Source: Streptomyces sp. NBRC 110035 (GTDB lineage Bacteria; Actinomycetota; Actinomycetes; Streptomycetales; Streptomycetaceae). Taken from it: a stretch of 43,124 nt of DNA. The notes under the pieces are model-generated. The model was not told the DNA's origin. It ran no database searches and was given only the letters and a program-made list of their open reading frames with translations. The translations under genes and the position numbers were made by a program. How positions within the stretch are numbered: position 1 is the first letter of the stretch; the number at the start of each line of letters is the position of its first letter. The stretch lies in assembly GCF_000829695.1 (NCBI RefSeq), contig NZ_BBNN01000046.1:1-43124 (forward strand), given 5' to 3'. Of this stretch, positions 33,357 to 42,266 are shown in pieces.

Positions 33357-34451
33357 ATGAGGAACGTACGACGTCTGCGGGCCGGGCTGCGGGGCTGGGG
33401 CGGGGTGGGTGCGATGGCCGCCCTCTGCGCGCTCGCACTGGTCTTCGCGCTGGTGCTGACCAGCACCGGGCCCTCCTCCCGGGCCGGCGGCAAGGAGCCG
33501 GGGGCCGCAGGACGGGCCGTGGCGGATGCCGCGGGCACGAAGGCGGACGGGGCGGGCACGAAGGCGGACGGGGCGGACGGGGCGGCCGAGGAGTGCGACG
33601 ACCCGGAGAAGCAGACCCTGGCCCCCTCCGGCGACGACGGCCCGACGATCGACCGGATCAAGGCCCGCAAGGGCGAGAAGCGCAAGCTGGTGGTCGGCGT
33701 GGACCAGAACAGCTACCGCTGGGGCTACCGCGACCCCAACAGCCGCGGGAGCACCGGCCTCGAGGGCTTCGACATCGACCTGGCGCACCGCATCGCCGAG
33801 GACGTACTCGGCGACCGGAACGCGGTCCAGTTCAAGGCGATCCCCACCGACCGGCGCATCCCGGCGATCGAGAGCGGCCGGGTCGACATGGTGGTCCGCA
33901 CCATGACGATCGCCTGCGACCGCGTCGAGGACGTGGCGTTCTCCGCCCCGTACTTCAGGACCGGACAGCAGGTGCTGGCCCAGAAGGAGTCCCCGGTCGA
34001 GGGGTACGGCCCCACGCTCGCGGACCGGAAGGTCTGCACGGCGGCCGGCTCCACCGCGTTCACGACGCTGGAGGAGGACAGGGCGAGAGGGGTCCTCCCG
34101 CGGTCCGTCGACATCCGCACCACCGTCCCCAACCAGCTCGACTGCCTGGTACGGCTGCAGCTCGGCAGGGTCGACGCGGTCGTCACCGACGCCGCGCTCG
34201 CCGCGAGCCAGGCCGCGCAGGACCCGACGGTCGAGCTCAAGGGCGACTCCTTCACGACCGAGTACTACGGCGTGGCGATGCGGAAGGACGCGGACGACCT
34301 GGTCCGCCGGGTCAACCGGACCCTGGTGGACTTCCGCGAGGACACCACGGACGGATGGCAGGCCTCGTACGAGCGTTGGCTGTCGGAGACTCTGGGCAAG
34401 GATCCGGGGAGTTCCGAACCACCGGCACCGGAGTACCTGCGCGTGAGCTGA
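33357..34451 (+). CDS. GlnH-like extracellular amino-acid-binding protein
   Basis: A 364-residue member of the type 3 solute-binding proteins (SBP_bac_3). A membrane anchor or signal (VGAMAALCALALVFALVLTS, about 17-36) is followed by an Ala/Gly/Asp linker with a duplicated GTKADGA. The bilobed domain starts at KRKLVVGVDQNSYRWGYR (about 107) and contains GFDIDLAHRIAEDVLGD, RVDMVVRTMTIACDRVEDVA and KVCTAAGSTAFTTLEE. There is no lipobox Cys, so it is membrane-anchored or secreted and not a lipoprotein. The ATG at 33357 is preceded by AGGGGG; an upstream GTG (33336) overlaps the previous stop and is an alternative. No ABC permease is encoded near it, which argues for sensing over transport, as for GlnH with PknG. 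Confidence 0.75.
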   Translation: MRNVRRLRAGLRGWGGVGAMAALCALALVFALVLTSTGPSSRAGGKEPGAAGRAVADAAGTKADGAGTKADGADGAAEECDDPEKQTLAPSGDDGPTIDRIKARKGEKRKLVVGVDQNSYRWGYRDPNSRGSTGLEGFDIDLAHRIAEDVLGDRNAVQFKAIPTDRRIPAIESGRVDMVVRTMTIACDRVEDVAFSAPYFRTGQQVLAQKESPVEGYGPTLADRKVCTAAGSTAFTTLEEDRARGVLPRSVDIRTTVPNQLDCLVRLQLGRVDAVVTDAALAASQAAQDPTVELKGDSFTTEYYGVAMRKDADDLVRRVNRTLVDFREDTTDGWQASYERWLSETLGKDPGSSEPPAPEYLRVS

Positions 34452-34486
34452 TCGACCGACCGTCACTCCCCGTCCCGAGGAACCCC

Positions 34487-34525
34487 GCAGAACACAAAAG
34501 CAGAACGCAGAACGCAACGCAGAAC
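34487..34525 (+). repeat. Four GCAGAAC repeats before the helical-protein gene
   Basis: GCAGAAC occurs at 34487, 34500, 34507 and 34519 in the 116-base gap. The tract is unusually A-rich for this genome. It may be an operator or a leader element; no promoter could be fixed. Confidence 0.55.
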
Positions 34526-34567
34526 GACTCACGAACGTCAACGACCGTCCGCAGCGAGAGGTGATCG

Positions 34568-35911
34568 ATGGGCGACACGGATCCCACCGGGCCGGTGATG
34601 GACCGGGACGAGGTGGACCGTGCGCTCGCGCGGCTCGGCGCGGAGCACGAGGCGGTCGAGACCTCGCTCCTCGCTCTCCAGGACCACGCGGGCCGCAGAC
34701 TCCTGGAGGGTGCCCGCCTCACCGGCCGTACCGAGGAGCGCTGGCAGGCCACCGAGGCGTCGATCACGCTGCTGTGGACGTACTTCGACGCGTACTCCGG
34801 CGCGTTGCGCACCGCCCGCGAGATCCGCGCCCGGCGCCGCTGGTCCAGCCACGACGACCTGGTGGAGCTGACGGAGCTGCTGCGCGGCGAATGCGTCACG
34901 CTCCCGGACCCGGCCGCCGCCGCGAACGCACCGACGCCCCACGGCCGCGCGGGCCGCCTCAGCGAGCGCTACTCGCTGGCCGCGCTGGTCGAGCTGATGA
35001 ACGAGCTGTACGCGTCCTCGCTGGACATGGTCGTCGCCGCGGACGCGGTGTGGTCGGCGCTGCCCGCCCGGATCGACTTACTGGCCGCCGAGCTCCAGCG
35101 CACCCGCAGGCTCGCCCACCCCGTGGGCGTCCGCCCCGGAGAGCATCCGGCGGGCGACGACCTGGAGCGGATCACCCGCTCCCTGACCCGGCTGCGCGAG
35201 CAGGTGATCTCCGACCCGCTGGCCTTCTGGAAACCCCTGGAGGGCAGTTCGGCGCCGGGTGGCGGGCGGCCGGACACGGCGGTGTACGACCGCGAGGCGC
35301 GCGCCCTGGAGGAGGTGCGCCGCGAGATCGACGCGGTGCTCGCGGTCCGCCAGGACTCCGAGAAGCGGATCGTGCGGCTGCGGGACGTCCTCTCGCGCGC
35401 CGACCGCACGCTCGCCGAGGCCCGCACGGCGCGCGGCGAGGTGCTCGCGAAGATCGCGGCGACGGAGGTGCCGGTCGTCAGCGGCCCGCCGACCGCGCTG
35501 CAGGAGCAGCTGTCGACGGCCGCCGAGTACCGCAGGCACGCCCAGTGGCACCGGCTGTCTCCGCTCCTGGATTCCCTGGAGCAGAAGGCGGAGGACGAAC
35601 TGGTGCGCGCCCGCGAGTCGTTGACCGCGGTCACCGCGCCGCTGGCGATCCGCGCCGAGCTGCGCGGCCGGCTCGACGCGTACAGGGCGAAGGTGGCCCG
35701 GCACGGCCTCGCGGAGGACACCGTGCTGGCCGAGCGGTACGAGAAGGCGCGCCGGATGCTGTGGAGCGCGCCCTGCGACCTGCGGGTCGCCGAGGAGGCG
35801 GTGCTGCGTTACCAGCACGCCGCCGCCGAACTCCTCGGCACGACGCAGCCCCGGGTGCCCGGCCCGCCGGGCGCGGACGCACCCGAGGAGCGCGGGGGGT
35901 CCGGCGCATGA
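34568..35911 (+). CDS. Helical cytoplasmic protein of the PknG cluster, with a TTA codon
   Basis: A 447-residue soluble protein, nearly all helical, without signal or membrane span. Long charged heptad-like stretches suggest coiled coils (about 10-60; 225-300, for example ALEEVRREIDAVLAVRQD; 310-400). Start ATG 34568 has GAGAGGTG upstream. I do not recognise a named family. Its place between the receptor pair and the kinase, with a 4-base ATGA overlap into a 9-codon ORF and then pknG, suggests an adaptor between the membrane receptor and the kinase (inference). Codon 171 is TTA (35078-35080), rare in these genomes, so full-length product should require the bldA leucyl-tRNA. The short C-terminal tail is Pro/Gly-rich. 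Confidence 0.6.
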   Translation: MGDTDPTGPVMDRDEVDRALARLGAEHEAVETSLLALQDHAGRRLLEGARLTGRTEERWQATEASITLLWTYFDAYSGALRTAREIRARRRWSSHDDLVELTELLRGECVTLPDPAAAANAPTPHGRAGRLSERYSLAALVELMNELYASSLDMVVAADAVWSALPARIDLLAAELQRTRRLAHPVGVRPGEHPAGDDLERITRSLTRLREQVISDPLAFWKPLEGSSAPGGGRPDTAVYDREARALEEVRREIDAVLAVRQDSEKRIVRLRDVLSRADRTLAEARTARGEVLAKIAATEVPVVSGPPTALQEQLSTAAEYRRHAQWHRLSPLLDSLEQKAEDELVRARESLTAVTAPLAIRAELRGRLDAYRAKVARHGLAEDTVLAERYEKARRMLWSAPCDLRVAEEAVLRYQHAAAELLGTTQPRVPGPPGADAPEERGGSGA

Positions 35912-35937
35912 GCGACCAGGGGGAGGCAGGCGCATGA
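35908..35937 (+). other. Nine-codon ORF bridging two genes by ATGA overlaps
   Basis: ATG 35908 overlaps the TGA of the helical-protein gene (35909-35911). The ORF reads MSDQGEAGA and ends at TGA 35935-35937, which overlaps the pknG ATG (35934). It contains GGGGGAGG, the pknG ribosome site. Ribosomes ending the upstream gene could restart twice to reach pknG. Confidence 0.5.
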
Positions 35938-38900
35938 GTCAGGCGGAGGACCGGACGCACCACCAGGGCCGGTCCCGAGGACAGCCCGACGGTGGTTCCG
36001 GGGAACGGAGCGGGACCGGCGGGCGGAACAGGACCGGGGAGCAGGCCGGGGCCGGGAACGGGACCGGGAACGGGAACGGGGCCGGGAACGGGACCGGGGC
36101 CGGGGAGCAGCAGGCGCGGGCGTCGCAGGCCGCCGCCGCGCCCCGTCCCTGTCAGCGTCCCGGCTGCGAGGGCGCCTACGAGGACGTCGGCGGCGGCGAG
36201 CTGTACTGCGACACCTGCGGGCTCGCCCCGGTCGTGTCGTCCCCGGCATCCCCCCTGTCGGGGTCTCCCCTGTCGGGGTCTCCCCTGCTCGAGCACGGCC
36301 GAGAGCTCGGAGGAGGCGCAATCGGCTCGGTCCCGACCGGCATCACCGCGGGCGACCGGGAGCCGCGCGGTTCGCGCGACTCACCCGGCTTCCGCGGTAC
36401 GCACGGCGCTGCGGGCCCAGCAGGCCCTGCGCGCTCACCAGGCTCGGCGGACCCGGCGGACCCGCAAGGTTCTGCGCGCTCGGCAGGCTCTGCGGACTCG
36501 GCGGGCCCGGCGGACTTGGCAGACCCGGCGGACTTGGCAGACCCGGCGGACTTGGCAAGCCCGGCGGGCTCAGCGGGCCCGGCCGGCCCAGCAGGCTCGG
36601 CCGGCAGTTCCCGTGCCGGCAGCCGCGGTTCGCGTACGTCGTCCGGCAGGTCGTCGCAGTCGGCGAAGTCACGGCGCTCGGTGTCCGGGCGGCTCTCCCG
36701 CTCGGTTGCGGGCGGGAGAGCCGAGCGCTCGGTGTCGGTGCGCGGCTCCGGGTCCGCCGGCGGTTCCTCCGGCCGGGGCCGGCTGGGCGCGGGGCTGGTC
36801 CAGGTCCCGCCGATCCCCCGGCCCGACCCGCGCGCGATGGTCCTGGACACCCCCGAGGTGCCGGAGCGCAAGCGCTTCTGCTCCCGTTCCGACTGCGGGG
36901 CCCAGGTGGGCCGTGCGCGGGCGGGCCGGCCGGGCCGCACGGAGGGGTTCTGCACCAAGTGCGGCCACCCGTACTCGTTCGTCCCGAAGCTGCGGGCCGG
37001 TGACGTGGTGCACGGCCAGTACGAGGTGGTCGGCTGTCTGGCGCACGGTGGCCTGGGCTGGATCTACCTCGCCGTGGACCGGGCGGTCTCGGACCGCTGG
37101 GTGGTCCTCAAGGGCCTGCTGGACACGGGCGACCAGGACGCGATGGAGGCGGCGATCTCCGAGCGGCGCTTCCTCGCGGAGATCGAGCACGCCAACATCG
37201 TGCGGATCTACAACTTCGTGGAGCACCTCGACCAGCGCACCGGTTCGCTGGACGGCTACATCGTCATGGAGTACGTCGGGGGCAAGGCCCTCAAGGACAT
37301 CGCCAACGGCCGCCGCACACCGGACGGCAGGCGGGACCCGCTGCCGGTGGAGCAGGCGTGCGCGTACGGCATCGAGGCGCTCGAGGCGCTGGGGCACCTG
37401 CACTCCCGCCACCTGCTGTACTGCGACTTCAAGGTCGACAACGCGATCCAGACCGAGGACGAACTGAAGCTGATCGACATGGGCGCGGTGCGCCGGGCGG
37501 ACGACGACCGGTCGGCCGTCTACGGCACGGTCGGCTACCAGGCCCCGGAGGTCGCCGAGGCAGGCCCCTCGGTCGCCTCCGACCTGTACACGGTCGCCCG
37601 GACGCTCGCCGTCCTCACGTTCGACTTCCAGGGCTACACGACCGTCTACGCGGACTCGCTGCCCGACCCGGACCACATCGACGTCTTCCGCCGGTACGAG
37701 TCGTTCTACCGGCTGCTGGTGCGCGCCACCGACCCCGACCCGGCCCGCCGGTTCGCCTCCGCACAGGAGATGGCCGAGCAGCTCACCGGTGTCCTGCGCG
37801 AGGTCGTCTCGGTCCAGTCGGGCCACGCCCGCCCCGCCCTGTCGACCCTGTTCGGCCCGGAGCTGCGGGTGACGGACACCGAGCTGTTCCCCCGGGCGTA
37901 CGGCGACGTGTCCCGGCTGGGGGCGCGGGCGGTACCCCGAAGAGGGCCGGGACGCGGCCGGCCGAAGCAGCTGACTCAGGGCGCGCGGCCCCAGCAGTTC
38001 CCCGGAGGACCGGGCGGGGGCACGGCGGGCGGACAGCCCGGCCCCCCGGGCGGCTCCGTCTCCCCGGGGGCCTCTCCGGGCACCACCCCGGGCGGTCTCG
38101 TCCGGCCCGTCGACACCGCCGCGGCGGCGCTCGCGCTGCCCCTCCCCCACGTCGACCCGGCCGACCCCGACGCCGGTTTCCTCGCGGGTCTGCCGGCCTC
38201 CGCGCCCGCCGAGCTGGTCAACGCCCTGGCCGCGGCGCCCTCGCCGTCTGCCGAGACCCGGCTGCGGCAGGTCCGCGCCTGGCTGGAGACCGGCCGGCCG
38301 GACCTCGCGCTGGCCACGCTGCGGACCCTGGAGGAACGGGACCCCGACGACTGGCGGGTGGTCTGGCACCGCGGGGTCGCCGCCCTGGTGACCGGCGACC
38401 ACGAGGGCGCCGCGCTCGCCTTCGACGCCATCTACGACGCCTTCCCCGGCGAGATCGCGCCGAAGCTGGCGCTCGGCCTGTGCGCCGAGGTGCTGGGCCA
38501 GCTCGACAACGCGGCCGAGTACTACCGCCTGGTGTGGTCCACCGATCCGAGCCATGTGAGCGCGGCGTTCGGCCTGGCCCGGGTGCGGCTCGCCACCGGC
38601 GACCGGCGGGGCGCCGTACGGACGCTGGAGTCGGTGCCGGAGTCCTCGATCCACTACACGGCCGCGCGGGTGGCGGCCGTACGCGCCCGGCTGCGGGGGA
38701 CGGCCGCGACCGCGGGTGACGTACCGTTCCTCGACGACCTGAGTGCCGCGGCGGGCCAGGTCGAGGCACTGGATTCGTACGGTCTGGACCCGGCGCGCCG
38801 GGAGCAGTTGGCGGTCGAGGTCCTCGGCTGCGCGCTCGACTGGGTACTCTCCGGGGGCCAGGGTTCCGTTCCGTCTCCGCTTCCGGCTCCGCCGGGACGG

Positions 38901-39077
38901 GGACGGCGGACCGCCGCCGGGGGACGGACACTGCTCGGCAACGGACTGGACGAGCGGGACCTGCGCTTCGGACTCGAGCGCTCGTACCGCACGCTGGCCC
39001 GGCTCGCGCGGAGCGGTGAGGAGAGGATCGACCTGGTGGAACGTGCCAACCGTTACCGCCCCCGGACGTGGGTGTAG
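35934..39077 (+). CDS. pknG: PknG-type Ser/Thr protein kinase with zinc ribbons and TPR tail
   Basis: A 1,047-residue kinase, longer than the roughly 750-residue mycobacterial PknG because of its N-terminus. A Gly/Asn-rich start is followed by a zinc ribbon (CQRPGCEG, YCDTCG, about 72-96). Next is a region of about 200 residues made of Ala/Asp/Pro/Ser repeats. A second ribbon (FCSRSDCG, FCTKCGHPYS, 314-347) corresponds to the rubredoxin-like part of PknG. The kinase spans about 360-620: glycine loop LAHGGLGWIYLAVDR, Lys in WVVLKGLL, catalytic loop LLYCDFKVDNA and DMGAV in place of DFG, as in PknG. TPR-like helices fill about 755-1047 (PDLALATLRTLEERDPDDW). In related genera PknG phosphorylates an FHA protein (GarA/OdhI) to regulate glutamate and TCA metabolism. 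Start ATG 35934 is coupled to the 9-codon ORF. Confidence 0.85.
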   Translation: MSQAEDRTHHQGRSRGQPDGGSGERSGTGGRNRTGEQAGAGNGTGNGNGAGNGTGAGEQQARASQAAAAPRPCQRPGCEGAYEDVGGGELYCDTCGLAPVVSSPASPLSGSPLSGSPLLEHGRELGGGAIGSVPTGITAGDREPRGSRDSPGFRGTHGAAGPAGPARSPGSADPADPQGSARSAGSADSAGPADLADPADLADPADLASPAGSAGPAGPAGSAGSSRAGSRGSRTSSGRSSQSAKSRRSVSGRLSRSVAGGRAERSVSVRGSGSAGGSSGRGRLGAGLVQVPPIPRPDPRAMVLDTPEVPERKRFCSRSDCGAQVGRARAGRPGRTEGFCTKCGHPYSFVPKLRAGDVVHGQYEVVGCLAHGGLGWIYLAVDRAVSDRWVVLKGLLDTGDQDAMEAAISERRFLAEIEHANIVRIYNFVEHLDQRTGSLDGYIVMEYVGGKALKDIANGRRTPDGRRDPLPVEQACAYGIEALEALGHLHSRHLLYCDFKVDNAIQTEDELKLIDMGAVRRADDDRSAVYGTVGYQAPEVAEAGPSVASDLYTVARTLAVLTFDFQGYTTVYADSLPDPDHIDVFRRYESFYRLLVRATDPDPARRFASAQEMAEQLTGVLREVVSVQSGHARPALSTLFGPELRVTDTELFPRAYGDVSRLGARAVPRRGPGRGRPKQLTQGARPQQFPGGPGGGTAGGQPGPPGGSVSPGASPGTTPGGLVRPVDTAAAALALPLPHVDPADPDAGFLAGLPASAPAELVNALAAAPSPSAETRLRQVRAWLETGRPDLALATLRTLEERDPDDWRVVWHRGVAALVTGDHEGAALAFDAIYDAFPGEIAPKLALGLCAEVLGQLDNAAEYYRLVWSTDPSHVSAAFGLARVRLATGDRRGAVRTLESVPESSIHYTAARVAAVRARLRGTAATAGDVPFLDDLSAAAGQVEALDSYGLDPARREQLAVEVLGCALDWVLSGGQGSVPSPLPAPPGRGRRTAAGGRTLLGNGLDERDLRFGLERSYRTLARLARSGEERIDLVERANRYRPRTWV
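36045..36566. repeat. Three tandem-repeat tracts inside pknG
   Basis: About 36045-36115: GGGAAC/GGGACC/GGGGCC hexamers (Gly-Asn/Thr/Ala). 36256-36285: two copies of a 15-base unit (TGTCGGGGTCTCCCC). 36513-36566: three copies of an 18-base unit starting GACTTGGCAG, coding for an Ala-Asp/Leu-Pro motif. All keep the frame. They encode disordered linkers and could expand or contract. Confidence 0.7.
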
Positions 39078-39080
39078 TTG

Positions 39081-40664
39081 ATGTCGCAGATGCCCCAGCA
39101 GGCCGCCCTGTCGAAGTGCCCGAGCTGCGAGGAACCCCTCGAGTCGGGTGACCGTTTCTGCGGTGCGTGCGGATACGACCTGTCGGCCGTCCCGGCACCG
39201 CCGACGGATCATCCGACGATCGCCATGAGCCCAAGGAGCCCCGGGAACTCCGGGGCCCCCGGGCACGGCTCGGTGCCGTCGCCGGGTCCGGCGGAGCGCG
39301 GGGTGCCCCGGCCCCCGGCCGCGCCCCCGGCGGCCCGGTCGGCGCCGGTACCGCCGCCGGCCGGGCCGGACTGGCCCACCGTCCGCCCGGACAGTTCCGG
39401 CGTGTCCGCCCCGACGCACCGGCCCGCGGACCTGGCGGGCACCGACTCGAGCGGCCTGCCCCTGACCGGCGGCCCCCTTCCTCACCCCCACGCCCACGCC
39501 CAGCACTCCGCGCCCGTGCCTCCGCCCCCGCCCGAACCCCCGGCACCCCCGGCGCCCCCGGCACCCCCGGCCGGGTCTCCCCGCCCCTCCGGCGTGCGCC
39601 TCGACCGCCCGGCCCAGCCGGTCGCCGAGCCGGTCGCCGAGCCGGTCGCCGAGCCGGCGGCCGGGCAGCCCGAGGAGTACCCGCTCCAGGCCCCGGACCC
39701 GCGCGTGGCCGCCGAGCCGGACGGCGAGCAGGGTTCGACGGTTCCCCGCGGGGGCGTGTGCGTGGCCTGTCGTGCGGGCAGGGTGGACGACGACGGCTAC
39801 TGCGAGAACTGCGGCCACGCCCAGCCACGCGAACGGGACCACATGGAACAGGAATGCGGCCCGCTGGCCGCGGTCAGCGACCGCGGTCTGCGCCACCACC
39901 GCAACGAGGACGCCTTCGGCATCGGCACCACCACGCTGCCCGACGGCTCCCCCGCCTCCGTCGCGATCGTCTGCGACGGCGTCTCCTCCGCGACCCGGCC
40001 CGACGACGCCTCGCTGGCCGCGTCCCGGGCGGCGAGCCAGGCGCTGCTCGCAGCCCTGCCGCGCGGCACGCATCCGCAGCAGGCGATGCACGAGGCGATC
40101 ATCGCCGCGTCGGAGGCGGTCAACGCGCTGGCCGACGAGCCCGAGACGGAGCGGGAGCGCGCCCCTCACCAGAACGCCCCGGCCTGTACCTTCGTCGGCG
40201 CCGTGGTGACGGACGGTCTGCTGGTCGTCGGCTGGGTCGGCGACAGCCGCGTCTACTGGGTCCCGGTGGACCGCGCCGCGCCCCCTGCCCGGCTCACCGA
40301 GGACGACTCGTGGGCTGCGCAGATGGTCGCCGCGGGCCTGATGGGCGAGGCCGAGGCGTACGCGGACCAGCGCGCCCACGCGATCACCGGCTGGCTCGGC
40401 GCCGACGCGTACGAACTCGATCCGCACACCGCCTCGTTCAAACCGGACCGGCCCGGAGTGGTCGTGGTCTGCACGGACGGGCTGTGGAACTACGCGGAGT
40501 CGGCCGAGGAGATGGCCAGGGCCGTCCCCGCCGACGCGGCCGGCCGCCCGCTGCACGGCGCGCGGGTCCTGGTCGGTCACGCCCTCGACGGCGGGGGCCA
40601 CGACAACGTAACCGTGGCGCTCGTCCCGTTCCCGGCCGTGCCGCAGGGGGCAGGATCGGCCTGA
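39081..40664 (+). CDS. PP2C-type Ser/Thr phosphatase with two zinc ribbons
   Basis: A 527-residue protein starting at ATG 39081, three bases after the pknG stop. Residues about 11-33 form a zinc ribbon (CPSCEEPLESGDRFCGACGY). A Pro/Ala-rich linker contains three VAEP repeats, and a second ribbon (CVACRAGRVDDDGYCENCGH) is near 230-250. The PP2C domain (about 255-520) has AVSDRGLRHHRNEDAFGIG with the metal-binding Asp, VCDGVSSATRPDDAS, VVGWVGDSRVYWV, VVVVCTDGLWNYAES and GGGHDNVTVALV. Metal ligands are all present, so it should be active. As a neighbour of PknG it is the likely opposing phosphatase. The CxxC ribbons it shares with PknG and the last gene may mediate assembly (inference). Confidence 0.85.
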   Translation: MSQMPQQAALSKCPSCEEPLESGDRFCGACGYDLSAVPAPPTDHPTIAMSPRSPGNSGAPGHGSVPSPGPAERGVPRPPAAPPAARSAPVPPPAGPDWPTVRPDSSGVSAPTHRPADLAGTDSSGLPLTGGPLPHPHAHAQHSAPVPPPPPEPPAPPAPPAPPAGSPRPSGVRLDRPAQPVAEPVAEPVAEPAAGQPEEYPLQAPDPRVAAEPDGEQGSTVPRGGVCVACRAGRVDDDGYCENCGHAQPRERDHMEQECGPLAAVSDRGLRHHRNEDAFGIGTTTLPDGSPASVAIVCDGVSSATRPDDASLAASRAASQALLAALPRGTHPQQAMHEAIIAASEAVNALADEPETERERAPHQNAPACTFVGAVVTDGLLVVGWVGDSRVYWVPVDRAAPPARLTEDDSWAAQMVAAGLMGEAEAYADQRAHAITGWLGADAYELDPHTASFKPDRPGVVVVCTDGLWNYAESAEEMARAVPADAAGRPLHGARVLVGHALDGGGHDNVTVALVPFPAVPQGAGSA

Positions 40665-40774
40665 GGCCGCGTACGGCAGGCCCTTGACGGGGAAGTACAG
40701 GGAAACCGCAGGAGAGCTGCGGACCAGCACAGGCGAACCGGAGGGGACCGGTCCGCCTTCTGTCTTCTGTCGTC

Positions 40775-40791
40775 GCCCCGTTCGTCGGGGC
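40775..40791 (+). terminator. Short hairpin between PP2C and VWA genes
   Basis: GCCCCG (40775-40780) pairs with CGGGGC (40786-40791) around a 5-base loop. The 150-base gap also holds a GGACCGGTCC palindrome at about 40745. The hairpin lies about 24 bases before the VWA start and may attenuate. Confidence 0.4.
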
Positions 40792-40814
40792 TCTCCAGGG
40801 GGAGAGAAACAGGC

Positions 40815-42185
40815 ATGGCCAATTTCGCGAAGTCGAACGTGCCGCGGTTCTCGGTGGACGTGTACCAGAACGAGTACCTGCCGGAGGGCGGCCGCGAGGT
40901 CAACGCCATCGTCACGGTGACCGCGACCGGCGGCGGCACCGTCGGCAGCGCGGTGGCGGCCCCCCACCTCCACGCGCCCGGGGAGGGGCCGTCGGCGGCC
41001 GTGGTGCTCATGGTCGACTGCTCCGGCTCGATGGACTGTCCGCCGGCCAAGATGCGCAACGCCCGCGACGCCACGGCCGCCGCGGTCGACGCCCTGCGCG
41101 ACGGCGTGCGCTTCGCGGTGGTCGGCGGGACGCACGGGGCGAAGGAGGTCTATCCCGGCGCCGGGCGGCTCGCGGTGGCCGACGCCGCCACCCGCGAACA
41201 GGCCAAGCGGGCGCTGCGCACGCTGAGCGCGGGCGGGGGCACCGCCATCGGCACCTGGCTGAAGCTGGCCGACCGGCTGCTCGCGTCGGCGGGCGTGGCG
41301 ATCCGGCACGGCATCCTGCTCACCGACGGGCGCAACGAGCACGAGTCGCCCGAGGACCTGAAGGCGGCCCTCCAGGGGTGCGCCGGACGCTTCACCTGCG
41401 ACGCCCGCGGCGTGGGCACCGACTGGGAAGTGAAAGAAGTCACAGCGATCGCTTCCGGCCTCCTCGGCAGCGCCGACATCGTCGCCGACCCGGCCGGACT
41501 CGCCGACGACTTCACGCGGATGATGGAGACGGCGATGGGCAAGGAGGTCGCGGACGTCGTCCTGCGGCTGTGGACCCCGCTGGGCGCGACGGTGAAGTTC
41601 GTCAAACAGGTCGCGCCGACGGTCGAGGACATGACCGGGCGACGCACCGGGGCCGGCCCTCGCGCGGGCGACTACCCGCTGGGTTCCTGGGGCGACGAGT
41701 CCCGTGACTACCACGTCTGCGTCGAGGTCCCGGCCGCCGACGTGGGGCAGGAGATGCTCGCCGCCCGGCTCTCGCTCGTCGTCCCGCGCCCCTCCGGCGC
41801 CTCGGCCGGCAGCGGCGCGGACGGTGCCCACGAGCTCGGCGCGCAGGGTCTCGTACGCGCCGTGTGGACGGACGACGTGGCCGCCTCGACGTCGATCAAC
41901 CCCCAGGTCGCCCACTACACCGGGCAGGCCGAACTGGCACACGTCATCCAACAGGGGCTCGACCTGCGCAAGGCGGGCGATTTCGACGGAGCAACGTCCA
42001 AACTGGGCCGGGCCGTTCAGCTCGCGGGTGTCTCCGGCAACGCCGATACTGCGAAACTGCTTGCGAAGGTGGTGGACGTCGTCGACGCCGCGACCGGTAC
42101 TGTGCGACTGAAAGCGAGGGTCGAGGAGGCCGACGAGATGACACTCGAAACCCGGTCCACCAAGACTGTTCGTGTAAAGAAGTGA
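40815..42185 (+). CDS. von Willebrand factor A (VWA) domain protein
   Basis: A 456-residue cytoplasmic protein. Start ATG 40815 follows GGGGGAGAG. A short beta-rich start (RFSVDVYQNEYLPEGGREVN) is followed by a VWA domain at about 60-235. Its complete MIDAS is MVDCSGSMD (Asp-68, Ser-70, Ser-72), with GGGTAIGTW for the Thr and LLTDGRNEH for the second Asp. The rest is beta-sandwich (VLRLWTPLGATVKFVKQVAP), then a helical C-terminus like a TPR pair (LDLRKAGDFDGATSKLGRAV). No signal or membrane segment is present. VWA proteins bind partners through a metal; next to PknG, PP2C and the zinc-ribbon protein it is probably a scaffold or target of the phosphorylation system. The partner is unknown. Confidence 0.8.
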   Translation: MANFAKSNVPRFSVDVYQNEYLPEGGREVNAIVTVTATGGGTVGSAVAAPHLHAPGEGPSAAVVLMVDCSGSMDCPPAKMRNARDATAAAVDALRDGVRFAVVGGTHGAKEVYPGAGRLAVADAATREQAKRALRTLSAGGGTAIGTWLKLADRLLASAGVAIRHGILLTDGRNEHESPEDLKAALQGCAGRFTCDARGVGTDWEVKEVTAIASGLLGSADIVADPAGLADDFTRMMETAMGKEVADVVLRLWTPLGATVKFVKQVAPTVEDMTGRRTGAGPRAGDYPLGSWGDESRDYHVCVEVPAADVGQEMLAARLSLVVPRPSGASAGSGADGAHELGAQGLVRAVWTDDVAASTSINPQVAHYTGQAELAHVIQQGLDLRKAGDFDGATSKLGRAVQLAGVSGNADTAKLLAKVVDVVDAATGTVRLKARVEEADEMTLETRSTKTVRVKK

Positions 42186-42266
42186 AACTGAACTGAACGA
42201 GCCTGGCCCATGGGCCGGAGAACTTCGGTCGGAAGCGACCGGACAAGGAGAGGGGGAAGCGCCGAC

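Noticed and set aside
36256..36566. CRISPR-like repeats
   Set aside because: The units are contiguous without spacers and keep the pknG reading frame; they are coding tandem repeats.
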